This document shows positions 35,987 to 43,387 of a stretch of DNA of 64,000 nt, piece by piece. The translations under genes were made by a program, and so were the position numbers. Numbering within the stretch: the first letter of the stretch is position 1; every line of letters starts with the position of its first letter. This DNA is from Nonomuraea jabiensis (lineage in GTDB: Bacteria; Actinomycetota; Actinomycetes; Streptosporangiales; Streptosporangiaceae): the NCBI RefSeq assembly GCF_014204795.1, contig NZ_JACHMB010000001.1, forward strand, positions 1,054,001 through 1,118,000, written 5' to 3'. The notes beneath the pieces were generated by a model. It searched no databases, was not told the origin of the DNA, and worked only from the letters and a program-made list of their open reading frames with translations.

Positions 35987-36100
35987 GATCGGGCCGGGCA
36001 GTTCCCCCAAAGCTGCCCGGCCCGATCGGCGGCGGTCCAGGCCGGCGATTCCCCCAAAACGCCGGCGGTCCCGCACTGCGAACCGCGGTCCCCCTCCGCG
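35987..36100. promoter_or_regulatory. Tandem hairpins with matching C-rich loops
   Basis: Hairpin 1: perfect 15-bp stem GATCGGGCCGGGCAG (35987-36001) with 36013-36027, loop TTCCCCCAAAG. Hairpin 2: GCCGGCG (36041-36047) with CGCCGGC (36060-36066), loop ATTCCCCCAAAA. Hairpin 3: CGCGG (36084-36088) with CCGCG (36096-36100), loop TCCCCCT. The first two share TTCCCCCAAA in the loop, and GGCGGTCC recurs between and after them. They lie 3' of the OsmC-like gene and 5' of the nucleoside hydrolase, both minus strand. Possible roles: tandem terminator, leader element or small RNA. No U-tract follows. Confidence 0.7.
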
Positions 36101-36202
36101 TCCGCTTCGGTGAAGGTCTATTGGCCTCTTGACCTGCTACAACGTTACCGAGACGAATGCAACGGTCGCGTCATAACGGGGTCGAATATCTGTTTAATCC
36201 GA

Positions 36203-36595
36203 CTACGGAAGCTCCAACCGAACCTCCGTACCTTCCTGCAACGACCTGCTCACCGTGCAGTACTTCTCGTGCACCCGCTCCGCGACCGCCCTGAACACCT
36301 CGTCGGCCTCCTCCGAGGGCAGCTCGACGTCGTACGTGACGGTCACCGGGCCCAGCTTGCTGGGCTCGACCTTCTCCGCCTGCACCGTCATCGCCAGGCG
36401 GACCAGCCGGTGCCCCCGCTTGGCGGTCAGCGGCTCGACCGTCACGATGTTGCACCCGCCCACCGCCGCCAGCAGCAACTCCACCGGGGTGAACACCCCG
36501 TCCTCGTCCCCGCCGCCCATCCGCACCTCGGCGCCGCGGGCGTTCGTGGCCCGGAATCCGCCGTCCTCAGTTCGCTCGACACGCACGTTAGCCAT
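36203..36595 (-). CDS. OsmC/Ohr family protein
   Basis: 130-aa OsmC-family protein, a group of thiol peroxidases acting on organic hydroperoxides. Both expected cysteines are present, in VGGCNI (Cys ~48) and KYCTVSRSL (Cys ~113), so it may be catalytic. The sequence (TPVELLLAAVGGC, LPSEEADEVFRAV) fits the general OsmC group better than Ohr proper. ATG at 36595; only a weak AGGG lies upstream. It is divergent from the membrane protein at 36639, with 43 bp between starts, so the promoters must overlap. Confidence 0.88.
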   Translation of the reverse strand: MANVRVERTEDGGFRATNARGAEVRMGGGDEDGVFTPVELLLAAVGGCNIVTVEPLTAKRGHRLVRLAMTVQAEKVEPSKLGPVTVTYDVELPSEEADEVFRAVAERVHEKYCTVSRSLQEGTEVRLELP

Positions 36596-36638
36596 GTTTC
36601 AGACCCTACTCAGAAACCTTTAATGTTCGTTCAGCATC

Positions 36639-37349
36639 GTGAGTGGCATGGCTAGCGAGGCGAATGCGAACCAAGGTCCCGTCCTGTTCTGGTGCGGGGT
36701 CGCGGTGGCCGAGTTCGGTGCGATCCAGCCGGGATTCGGCTACCCCTGGCGACCCAGTGCCTACGCCGCCGCGGCGCTGCTCGTCGCGTGCGGCCTGATC
36801 ACCGTCAAGGCCGCCGACTACCTCCGCACCGAGGAGGCCAGGCAGCGCCTGCGGCTCGGCAGCTATCTCGCCGGCGCGCTGCTGGTGGCCCACGAGTTCA
36901 GCTCCACGGCGTACGTGACCGACCTCAGCCGCGCCGGCTCGCTCATCCTGTACGCGATGGCGGCCGTCATGGCGGTCTGGAGCCACCAGGTCTCCCACGC
37001 GACCAGGCCGACCCTGCTGATCGCCACCGGCCTCGACGCGGCCGCCCTGCGCGAGCGGCTGGCCGGCACGCCCGGCACCGTGGCCGTCTACCGCACCGAG
37101 CGCGCCACCGACGAGCTGCGCGACCTGGAGGCCCGATACGGGCTCATCCTCATCGAGGGCGCCGAGCACGACCCGCGGGCCAAGGAGCGCCTGAGCGCCT
37201 CCGGCCTGAGCCGCCAGATTCCCGACATCGCCGAACGCGACGTGGTGGTGGCCGGCCCACGGCAGTTCAAGAGGTACGTACGCGGTGCGTTGTCACGCCT
37301 TGCTGTCCCAAGATCACAGATTTATTTCAAATCACAGCAAAAGGTTTAG
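36639..37349 (+). CDS. Membrane protein with ferredoxin-reductase-like C-terminal segment
   Basis: About 236 aa from GTG 36639 (or 233 from ATG 36648; neither has a good ribosome site). The N-terminal half has three to four hydrophobic segments (FWCGVAVAEFGAI, AYAAAALLVACGLITV, SYLAGALLVAHEF, LILYAMAAVMAVW). The C-terminal ~110 residues (TLLIATGLDAAALRERLAG to GPRQFKRYVRGALSRLAVPRSQIYF) resemble the tail of the NAD-binding domain of ferredoxin/ferric reductases (CGPxxFxxxVRxxLxxxGVPxxxIxxE), but the FAD-binding part is absent. ApbE follows 50 bp later, and such reductases and ApbE often travel together in flavin-based electron transfer. Function not established. Confidence 0.65.
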   Translation: MSGMASEANANQGPVLFWCGVAVAEFGAIQPGFGYPWRPSAYAAAALLVACGLITVKAADYLRTEEARQRLRLGSYLAGALLVAHEFSSTAYVTDLSRAGSLILYAMAAVMAVWSHQVSHATRPTLLIATGLDAAALRERLAGTPGTVAVYRTERATDELRDLEARYGLILIEGAEHDPRAKERLSASGLSRQIPDIAERDVVVAGPRQFKRYVRGALSRLAVPRSQIYFKSQQKV

Positions 37350-37399
37350 CTCCACATTACGTGCCACCTGCAACGGTGGGTTGCGGACAAGGAGGCAAG

Positions 37400-38173
37400 G
37401 TGACGATTTTCCCCGGAAGCGCCCGTGTCGAGATGGTCATGGGCATGCCGGTCAGTGTGGACATCCGCACCGCTCTCCCGGCACGCGAGATGACGCCCCT
37501 GCTGGATGACGCGTTCTCCTGGCTGAGGTGGGTGGACGACACCTTCAGCCCGGTACGGGAGGACAGCCAGATCGGCCGCCTCAACCGCGGCCAGACGATC
37601 AAGCAGATCCCCGAGCTCATCGAGGTCCTCCACCGCTGCGACGAGATCAGCAAGGCCACCGACGGCTACTTCGAGGCCCGCATCAACGGCGTCACCGACC
37701 CGTCGGGCTACATCAAGGGCTGGGCGCTCGAACGCCTCTCCCGCGCCCTGGTCAACGCGGGCGCGGGCGACCACCGCATCAGCGCGGGCGAGGACATCAG
37801 GGTGCGCGGCTCGGCCGCCCCCGGCAAGCGCTGGCGGGTCGGCATCCGCGATCCGCGCAAGGACGTGATCCGCAAGGTCGTCTTCGCCCACGACCTCGGC
37901 ATCGCCACCGCCGGCGGCGCGCCCATCGTCAACCCCCACACGGGGGCCGTGGAGGAGGGGTTCGGCTCGGTCACCGTGATCGGTCCCGACCTGGGCATGG
38001 CCGACGCGTACGCCACCGCCGTCTACGCCATGGGCCCCATGCTGGCCAGGCGCTTCGCGGCCGACCTGGCGGCGGGGCCGTACCAGACGATGATCATCAC
38101 CCGTGACGGGCAGGAGGTCAGCACGCCCGGCTTCGCCGAATACAGCGGCGCCGAGGCCCGTCTGGCGGGCTGA
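37400..38173 (+). CDS. apbE: FAD:protein FMN transferase (ApbE family)
   Basis: 257-aa ApbE-family protein that transfers FMN from FAD onto Thr/Ser of target proteins such as Rnf/Nqr subunits and FMN-binding reductases. Seen here: EDSQIGRLNRG, GYFEARING, DPSGYIKGWALERLS (family DPSGxxKGWA), AGEDI, IGIATAGGA-type segment, and MADAYATAVYAMG near the C-terminus (Mg-binding/active-site region). Start GTG 37400 has AAGGAGG four nt upstream; ATG codons further in would remove conserved sequence. There is no lipobox or signal peptide, so this form is probably cytoplasmic. The partner or target may be the preceding membrane protein, though no FMN-binding domain is visible in the window. Confidence 0.9.
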   Translation: MTIFPGSARVEMVMGMPVSVDIRTALPAREMTPLLDDAFSWLRWVDDTFSPVREDSQIGRLNRGQTIKQIPELIEVLHRCDEISKATDGYFEARINGVTDPSGYIKGWALERLSRALVNAGAGDHRISAGEDIRVRGSAAPGKRWRVGIRDPRKDVIRKVVFAHDLGIATAGGAPIVNPHTGAVEEGFGSVTVIGPDLGMADAYATAVYAMGPMLARRFAADLAAGPYQTMIITRDGQEVSTPGFAEYSGAEARLAG

Positions 38174-38243
38174 GCGCGCCCGCGCGGTCGCGGAGGGTGG
38201 CCCGCCCCGCCCTCCGCGCGCCTCCGGCGCCCCGGGAGCACGG

Positions 38244-38519
38244 TCAGGCGTCGGGGTGTTTGCGCAAATACTCTATGTAGATCGGGCGCAGCGCCTCGCC
38301 CAGCTGGCCCTCGCCGGAGGCGATGGCATCGCTGAGCAGCGCGGAGACCCTGCTGAGGTCGTTGGCGGCCTCCGTGCCATGACCGCTGGCGGCCTCGGCG
38401 GCCGGGATCACCTTCAACAGGTCCCAAAGAAACCCCAGGTCCCCGTGGCGTACGGCGTACCGCACGGCACGGTCGTGCAACTCGTCGGCCGGCAACGACT
38501 CGAGCCCGTTCGCGTCCAT
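38244..38519 (-). CDS. Small conserved-type hypothetical protein
   Basis: 91 aa, not recognised. ATG at 38519 has a good GGGAGGGAG a few nt upstream, supporting a real gene. The sequence is acidic and helical (ELHDRAVRYAVRHGDLGFLWDLLKVIPAAEAASG, RVSALLSDAIASGEGQLGEALRPIYIEYLRKHP) with no transmembrane segment, signal peptide or cysteines; the length and ending look like a cytoplasmic helical bundle. Divergent from the holin-family gene (134 bp apart). Confidence 0.7.
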   Translation of the reverse strand: MDANGLESLPADELHDRAVRYAVRHGDLGFLWDLLKVIPAAEAASGHGTEAANDLSRVSALLSDAIASGEGQLGEALRPIYIEYLRKHPDA

Positions 38520-38653
38520 CTCGCTCCCTCCCCCTGGACGCCCCTGCCCGAGTTGGGCCGACCATAACCGGCGACTACGCACAGTAATCGCTGGGAATCG
38601 TAGTGGCCGCGCCACTATCGAAGTGCCGATCTCAAGTGGGAGGATCAAGCAGC

Positions 38654-39034
38654 GTGAGATTCATCATCAGAACCATCGCCGCGGCGGCGGCCCTCTGGGT
38701 GGCCATCCAACTGGTCCCCGGCATCGAGGTCAGCACCTCCCCCAACTCCGCCAAATACTGGGGCGTGCTGCTGATCGTGGCGTTGATCTTCGGCATCGTG
38801 AACGCGATCGTCAAGCCCATCGTCAAGGCCCTCGGATGCGCGATCATCGTTCTGACGCTGGGCCTGTTCCTCCTCGTGATCAACGCGGCCATGCTGCTGC
38901 TGACGAGCTGGATCTCGACTCAGCTCGACATCCCCTTCCACGTCGACAACTTCTACCCGGCCGCCTTCTGGGGCGCGATCATCATCAGCGTGGTGAGCTG
39001 GCTGCTGGGCCTGTTCATTCCCGACGGCGACTGA
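38654..39034 (+). CDS. Phage holin family / four-TM small membrane protein
   Basis: 126 aa, almost entirely hydrophobic, with four predicted membrane helices (FIIRTIAAAAALWVAIQLV; WGVLLIVALIFGIVNAIV; GCAIIVLTLGLFLLVINAAMLLL; AAFWGAIIISVVSWLLGLF). The NAIVKPIV motif and helix pattern match the small actinobacterial phage-holin-4-type family; these chromosomal proteins are widespread and their role is unknown, so a phage origin is not implied. Start GTG 38654 with GGGAGGA nine nt upstream. Its stop lies 7 bp before the next gene, so the two are probably co-transcribed. Confidence 0.85.
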   Translation: MRFIIRTIAAAAALWVAIQLVPGIEVSTSPNSAKYWGVLLIVALIFGIVNAIVKPIVKALGCAIIVLTLGLFLLVINAAMLLLTSWISTQLDIPFHVDNFYPAAFWGAIIISVVSWLLGLFIPDGD

Positions 39035-39041
39035 CCCGCCG

Positions 39042-40430
39042 GTGGAGCTCGACGGTGCCGGCCTGACCTGCGCGCAGGTCCACGACGCCGCGTACGGCGG
39101 TGCCCGGGTCACGATCGCCTCCCTCGATCGGGCCCGGGCCGCGTGGGCCACCGCCCAGGAGCTCACAGGCCCCGTGTACGGGCGGAGCACCGGCGTGGGC
39201 GCCAACAGAGGCGTCATCCTCGACAAACCCGGCCTCGACCTGCTCCGCAGCCACGTGTGCGGCGCCGGCCCGCTGATCCCGCCGGCCCGCGCCCGGGCCA
39301 TGCTCGTGGTCCGGCTCAACCAGCTCCTCGCCGGCGGCTCCGGCATCGACCCGGCCGTCCTGCCGGTGCTGGCCGAGGCGATCAACGGCGGCTTCACCCC
39401 ACCGATCCAGACGTACGGCGCCATCGGCACCGGCGACCTCGCCGCCCTCGCCACCACGGCCCTGTGCCTGCTCGGCGAACTCCCCTGGCACCACGAACCC
39501 CCACCCCTCTCCCGGGGCACCACGCCGTCCGAGGCCCCACCCCCTGCTGGGGCACCGCCGACCGACGTCGCCACTCCCCTCTTCCCCTTCGCTCCAGAGG
39601 ACGCGTTGCCGTTCATCAGCTCGGGAGCCGCCACCCTGGCCGACGCCGCCATCGCCTGCCACCGGCTCCGCCTCCTCCTGGAAGCCGCCATCGACGTGGC
39701 CGCGATGTCGTTCACCGCCGTGAGCGCCTCGGCCGAGCCGCTGGCCGCCGCCGTACAGGAGGCGCGCCCCCACCCCGGCCAGGCCGCCGTGGCCGCCCGC
39801 CTGCGCGGCCTGCTCACCCAGGAGCTGGCGACCCGCGTCCAGGACCCGTACGGCTACCGGGCCTTCGCCCAGGTGCACGGGGCCGCCGTGGACACCCTCG
39901 ACCGGGCCACGGCCGCCGTCGAGATCGACCTCAACGCCGCCGCCGAGAACCCCCTCATCTCCGGCTCCCTGGCCTGGCACAACGGCAACTTCCACTCGGC
40001 CCCGCTGGCGCTGGCGCTCGACGCGCTGCGCGCCGCGCTCGTCCAGACGGCCCAGCTCAGCGCCGCCCGCCTGGCCACCCTCATGGACCCCGCCTACACC
40101 GGCCACCACCCCTTCCTCGCCGACCGCCCGGGTTCGTCGGGGGCGCTCATCCTGGAGTACGTGGCCCAGGACGCCCTGGCCGAACTCCGCCTCCTGGCGA
40201 CGCCGGTGACGACGGGCACGGCGGTCATCTCCCTGGGCACGGAGGACCACGCCGGCTTCGCCACCCAGGCGGCCCGCAACGCGCTGCGCTGCCTGGAGCC
40301 CCTGGAGATCGTCCTGGCCTGCGAACGCACCGCCGCCCTCCGCGCCCTCCACACCCCCACCCCGGACCGCCCCCTCACCCCCGACCTCACCACCTCCCGC
40401 CACGCCCTAACCCCCCACCCCCCACCCTGA
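39042..40430 (+). CDS. Aromatic amino acid lyase (HAL/PAL family) homologue with altered MIO motif
   Basis: 462-aa member of the histidine/phenylalanine ammonia-lyase fold, shorter than typical HAL (~510). Conserved active-site features: Tyr ~46 in VYGRSTGVG (HAL YGVNTGFG), QDPYGYRAFAQVHGA (HAL QDPYxxRxxPQVxGA), AENPL and GNFHSAPLALALDAL. The tripeptide that cyclises to the MIO cofactor is normally Ala-Ser-Gly in GASGDLA; here it is Gly-Thr-Gly in AIGTGDLA (~129-131). Whether an electrophilic cofactor can form from Thr is doubtful, so activity and substrate are open. The middle contains a Pro-rich insert (HHEPPPLSRGTTPSEAPPPA, ~158-177). GTG start at 39042, 7 bp after the holin-family gene. 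Confidence 0.85.
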   Translation: MELDGAGLTCAQVHDAAYGGARVTIASLDRARAAWATAQELTGPVYGRSTGVGANRGVILDKPGLDLLRSHVCGAGPLIPPARARAMLVVRLNQLLAGGSGIDPAVLPVLAEAINGGFTPPIQTYGAIGTGDLAALATTALCLLGELPWHHEPPPLSRGTTPSEAPPPAGAPPTDVATPLFPFAPEDALPFISSGAATLADAAIACHRLRLLLEAAIDVAAMSFTAVSASAEPLAAAVQEARPHPGQAAVAARLRGLLTQELATRVQDPYGYRAFAQVHGAAVDTLDRATAAVEIDLNAAAENPLISGSLAWHNGNFHSAPLALALDALRAALVQTAQLSAARLATLMDPAYTGHHPFLADRPGSSGALILEYVAQDALAELRLLATPVTTGTAVISLGTEDHAGFATQAARNALRCLEPLEIVLACERTAALRALHTPTPDRPLTPDLTTSRHALTPHPPP

Positions 40431-40446
40431 CGCCCGGGGGCCCTAG

Positions 40447-40652
40447 GGATCCCGCCTCGGACGGTGTCCCGCCTCACGGGGCGTCCGGTCTCACGGGGTG
40501 TCGGGTCTCCGGGGTCCCGTCTTCGGCGATCCCGCCTCGGGCGGTGTCCCGTCTCGGGGGGCCGCCTCGGGCGGTGTCCCGCCTCGGGGAGTGTCCCGTC
40601 TCGGGCGGTGTCCCGTCTCGGGCGGTGTCCCGTCTCGGGGAGCCGTCTCGGA
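40447..40652. repeat. Degenerate 17-bp tandem repeat array
   Basis: About 11 imperfect head-to-tail copies of CCCGTCTCGGGCGGTGT, with some units shortened to 13-15 bp. It fills most of the 355-bp gap (40431-40785) between two convergent genes. As 17 is not a multiple of three and units vary, it is unlikely to be coding. No other feature is seen in this gap. Confidence 0.85.
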
Positions 40653-40785
40653 GGGCGCAATCCCTCGGGGGTTTCCGGCGCCGGTGCGGCGAGGAGGTGT
40701 ACGGCGGGGCTCGGCGCAACGCGCACGGCGAGCAGGCGACCCACCGCCCACGACCCCACAAGCGCGCGCCAAGGCCGGGAAGGCG

Positions 40786-41775
40786 TCACCGCACGCGGGC
40801 GACCGACCCCCGCTCACGAAGGGTCGGCGCCTGAACGACACGCCGCCTCCGACTCCCCCCATCAGCCGCAGCCGAAATGAGCCGCACCGCAGCCTTGACG
40901 ATCCCGTCGATATCCCAATCGACCGTCGTCAAACCAGGCGTGAGCAGCCCGGACATCGGGTGATCGTCATACCCCATGACCGACACGTCCTGAGGCACGA
41001 CCAACCCCAGCTCCTGAGCAGCCGCATAAACCCCGTAAGCGATCGAGTCCGCGAAGCAGAACACCGCACTGGGCCGCTGTCCCGCCAGCAGCTCCCGCGC
41101 CGCCGCGGTGGCCCCCGCCAGCCCGTGCGGGGCGGTGGCGACCATGATGTCCAGCCCCAGCCGGTCGGCCTCGGCGGTGACGTGCACGTCGGCGGGCCGG
41201 TCGGGCGTGCTGGCCCGGGTCGGGGTGAGGACGGCGATGCGGCGGTGGCCGAGCGCGCGCAGGTGCTCCAGCGCCAGCGTCACGCCGCGCCGGTTGTCGA
41301 AGACGACCTCTCCGGCCGTGCCCGCGATCGAGTCGCCGATCGCGACCACCGGCAGCGACTCGCACAGCTCGGGCCAGAACGCCGCCGCAGGGTCGATCGG
41401 CTGGACGATCAGTCCGTCGACGCGCTGGTCACGCAGCCGCTGGGCGAAGGCCCGCTCGCGGGCGGGATCGCCCACCGCATCAAGGATCAGGGCATAGCGG
41501 TCTTTCTCCCGCAGCCCCCTGCTGATGCCGACCGCCAGGGACTGCTGCCACAGGTCCTCCAGCGAGCCGCACAGCAGGCCGATCATGCCGGTGCGCCCGC
41601 TGGCCAGGGCCCTGGCGATGGGGTCGGCCTCGTAGCCCAGCTCGGCGGCCGCCGCGCGGACGCGCTCCATGGTCTCCTCGGAGACCTGCAGGCCGCGCAG
41701 CGCATACGAGACGGCTGCCGGTGACAGGCCCGTGGCCTGGGCCACCTCCCGGATCGTGGCTCTCTTGCGAGGCAT
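40786..41775 (-). CDS. LacI-family transcriptional regulator
   Basis: 329 aa. N-terminal helix-turn-helix (TIREVAQATGLSPAAVSYALRG, ~7-28) followed by hinge and a periplasmic-binding-protein-like effector domain (MIGLLCGS, VDGLIVQPID, GHRRIAVLTP, PSAVFCFADSIAYG, VSVMGYDDHPMSGLLTPGLTTVDWDI). ATG at 41775; upstream ribosome site weak. It is divergent from the amidohydrolase/cysteine dioxygenase operon, and the shared intergenic region has two LacI-type palindromes, so it most likely represses that operon and perhaps itself. Effector unknown. Confidence 0.92.
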   Translation of the reverse strand: MPRKRATIREVAQATGLSPAAVSYALRGLQVSEETMERVRAAAAELGYEADPIARALASGRTGMIGLLCGSLEDLWQQSLAVGISRGLREKDRYALILDAVGDPARERAFAQRLRDQRVDGLIVQPIDPAAAFWPELCESLPVVAIGDSIAGTAGEVVFDNRRGVTLALEHLRALGHRRIAVLTPTRASTPDRPADVHVTAEADRLGLDIMVATAPHGLAGATAAARELLAGQRPSAVFCFADSIAYGVYAAAQELGLVVPQDVSVMGYDDHPMSGLLTPGLTTVDWDIDGIVKAAVRLISAAADGGSRRRRVVQAPTLRERGSVARVR

Positions 41776-41875
41776 TAAGCCAGCCTATTCGCTACCGCCG
41801 ACAGAACGGATTCCCGTCCGACGATTCGCGCTTCTCACCGAGCGGGAAGGCCGGGCCCGGCGGCGTCCGGGCCCG

Positions 41876-41928
41876 TTGACAAGGGCCTTGTGAAGCGGTT
41901 CACTGAACCGTATCACTGAAACGCTTCA
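41876..41928. promoter_or_regulatory. Two LacI-type operators near a promoter-like box
   Basis: TGAAGCGGTTCA (41891-41902) and TGAAACGCTTCA (41917-41928) are 12-bp palindromes with the central CG typical of LacI-family sites, 26 bp apart centre to centre. A TTGACA box at 41876-41881 precedes them; no convincing -10 at standard spacing was found. They lie in the 221-bp gap between the LacI regulator and the amidohydrolase gene. Confidence 0.75.
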
Positions 41929-41996
41929 CAGCTCAGTGTCGCAAGGTGGCGCGGGTTACCTGTAATGTTAGTAGGGAATAGGGGAAGGAGGAAGCC

Positions 41997-42857
41997 GTGA
42001 GCATCGACGTCCATCAGCATGTCTGGACGCGCCCGCTCGTCGACGCCCTGCGCGCCCGTTCCTCCCCTCCCCACGTCGACGGCTGGACGCTGTTCCTCGA
42101 CGACGAGCCCCCGTACGAGATCGACCCCCAGGACCTCGAGCACCGCGACACCACCGGCCTGGAGCTGGCCCTGGTGTCGCCGTCGAGCCCGCTCGGCATC
42201 GAGTTCCTGCCGCCGGAGGAGTCCTGGCCGGTCATCGACGCCTACCACGCCGGCGCGCTCGCGCTGGGCGAGCCGTTCGGCGCCTGGGCGTCCACCTGCC
42301 TCAGCCGGCCCGATCCCGAGCGCCTGGCCCGCGACCTCGGCCGCGGCTTCGCCGGGCTGCAGATCCCCGCGACGGCCGTGCCCGACGACGGCCTGCTCGA
42401 GGTGCTGACGGACCTGGACCTTCCGCTGTTCGTCCACCCCGGGCCCGCCGCGAGGAAGCCGGGCACGCCGCCGTGGTGGCCCGCCGTGGTGCCGTACGTC
42501 CAGCAGATGCACAGCGCGTGGCACTACTTCCACGCCGTCGTCCGCCCCAGGCACCCGGAGCTGCGCGTCTGCTTCGCCCTGCTCGCGGGGCTGGCCCCGC
42601 TGCACTCCGAGCGCCTGATCGCCAGGGGCGGCGGCAGCCGCGGCCTGGTCGACCCCAACTTCTTCGTGGAGACCTCCTCCTACGGCCCGCGGGCGATCGA
42701 CGCGATCGTCCGCGAGCTGGGCATCGACGTCGTCGTCAACGGCTCCGACGCCCCCTACGCCACCGCACCCGAGCCCGGGCTCGGCGCGGCCGCCGGCCAC
42801 GCCATCCGGGTCGTCAACCCCCGTCGTCTATTGAGCAGAAAGGAGACTCGTACGTGA
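41997..42857 (+). CDS. Amidohydrolase-superfamily protein (amidohydrolase 2 type)
   Basis: 286 aa, TIM-barrel metal-dependent hydrolase or decarboxylase. The N-terminal metal motif HQHVW (HxH, ~6-10), the mid-chain LFVHPGP (~142-148) and the C-terminal VVNGSDAPYA with its metal Asp fit the amidohydrolase-2 (ACMSD-like) group, which includes non-oxidative decarboxylases and lactonases. GTG at 41997 is backed by GGGGAAGGAGG with five nt spacing. Its stop overlaps the GTG of the cysteine dioxygenase gene (GTGA), implying coupled expression. Substrate unknown; the partner suggests a sulfur- or thiol-containing compound. Confidence 0.85.
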   Translation: MSIDVHQHVWTRPLVDALRARSSPPHVDGWTLFLDDEPPYEIDPQDLEHRDTTGLELALVSPSSPLGIEFLPPEESWPVIDAYHAGALALGEPFGAWASTCLSRPDPERLARDLGRGFAGLQIPATAVPDDGLLEVLTDLDLPLFVHPGPAARKPGTPPWWPAVVPYVQQMHSAWHYFHAVVRPRHPELRVCFALLAGLAPLHSERLIARGGGSRGLVDPNFFVETSSYGPRAIDAIVRELGIDVVVNGSDAPYATAPEPGLGAAAGHAIRVVNPRRLLSRKETRT

Positions 42858-43387
42858 GCACGAAGCAGATCCAGGACGGGGGCACCTGTGCCCAGTTGCC
42901 CGAGCGCACGCTCGACCGGCGCGAACTGCGCGACCTGGTGAACGAGCTGGCTGCCCACCCCGAGGAGTGGCGGGACCAGGTGCAGTTCCCCGAGGACGGC
43001 GGCAGGCACTACGCCTCGCTCTACCGCGACGCGTACGTGGACGTCTGGCTGCTCTGCTGGCGCCCCGAGGACGACACCGGCTGGCACGACCACGACATCT
43101 CCTCCGGCGCCGTCCACGTGGTGCAGGGCGCGCTCCTGGAGTGCAACCCGCGCATCGGCGGCGAGCACCTGGAGACCGTGGTCTCGGAGGGGCAGTCGTT
43201 CTCGTTCGGGCCCGACCACATCCACCGCCTCAACGGCGCGGTCGACGAAAGCGTCTCCATCCACGCCTACTCGCCGCCGCTGTGGCGGCTCGGCCAGTAC
43301 TCCATCGACGGCACCGGCGTCATGCGCCGCGTCTCGGTGAGCTACGCCGACGAGCTCAGACCTCTGGACGACGCGGTGGTGGCCTGA
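42854..43387 (+). CDS. Cysteine dioxygenase-type thiol dioxygenase
   Basis: 177-aa cupin of the cysteine dioxygenase type I family, oxidising a thiol to a sulfinate with a mononuclear iron. Iron ligands: WHDHD gives His ~78 and ~80, and HIHRLNG gives His ~124. SIHAY (~135-139) matches the Ser-His-Tyr outer-sphere triad of the family. GTG 42854 overlaps the upstream amidohydrolase stop, and AAAGGAG lies about nine nt before it. Cysteine is the default substrate, but bacterial members also use 3-mercaptopropionate or related thiols. The 3' end overlaps the convergent iron-sulfur gene by 32 bp. Confidence 0.88.
   Translation: MSTKQIQDGGTCAQLPERTLDRRELRDLVNELAAHPEEWRDQVQFPEDGGRHYASLYRDAYVDVWLLCWRPEDDTGWHDHDISSGAVHVVQGALLECNPRIGGEHLETVVSEGQSFSFGPDHIHRLNGAVDESVSIHAYSPPLWRLGQYSIDGTGVMRRVSVSYADELRPLDDAVVA

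Noticed and set aside
38654..39034. Prophage remnant
   Set aside because: The holin-family label comes from a widespread chromosomal membrane protein family; no other phage gene, attachment site or integrase is near. The tRNA-Lys at 34928 also lacks an adjacent integrase.
40447..40652. CRISPR array
   Set aside because: Units are 17 bp, directly adjoining and degenerate, with no unique spacers and no cas genes nearby.
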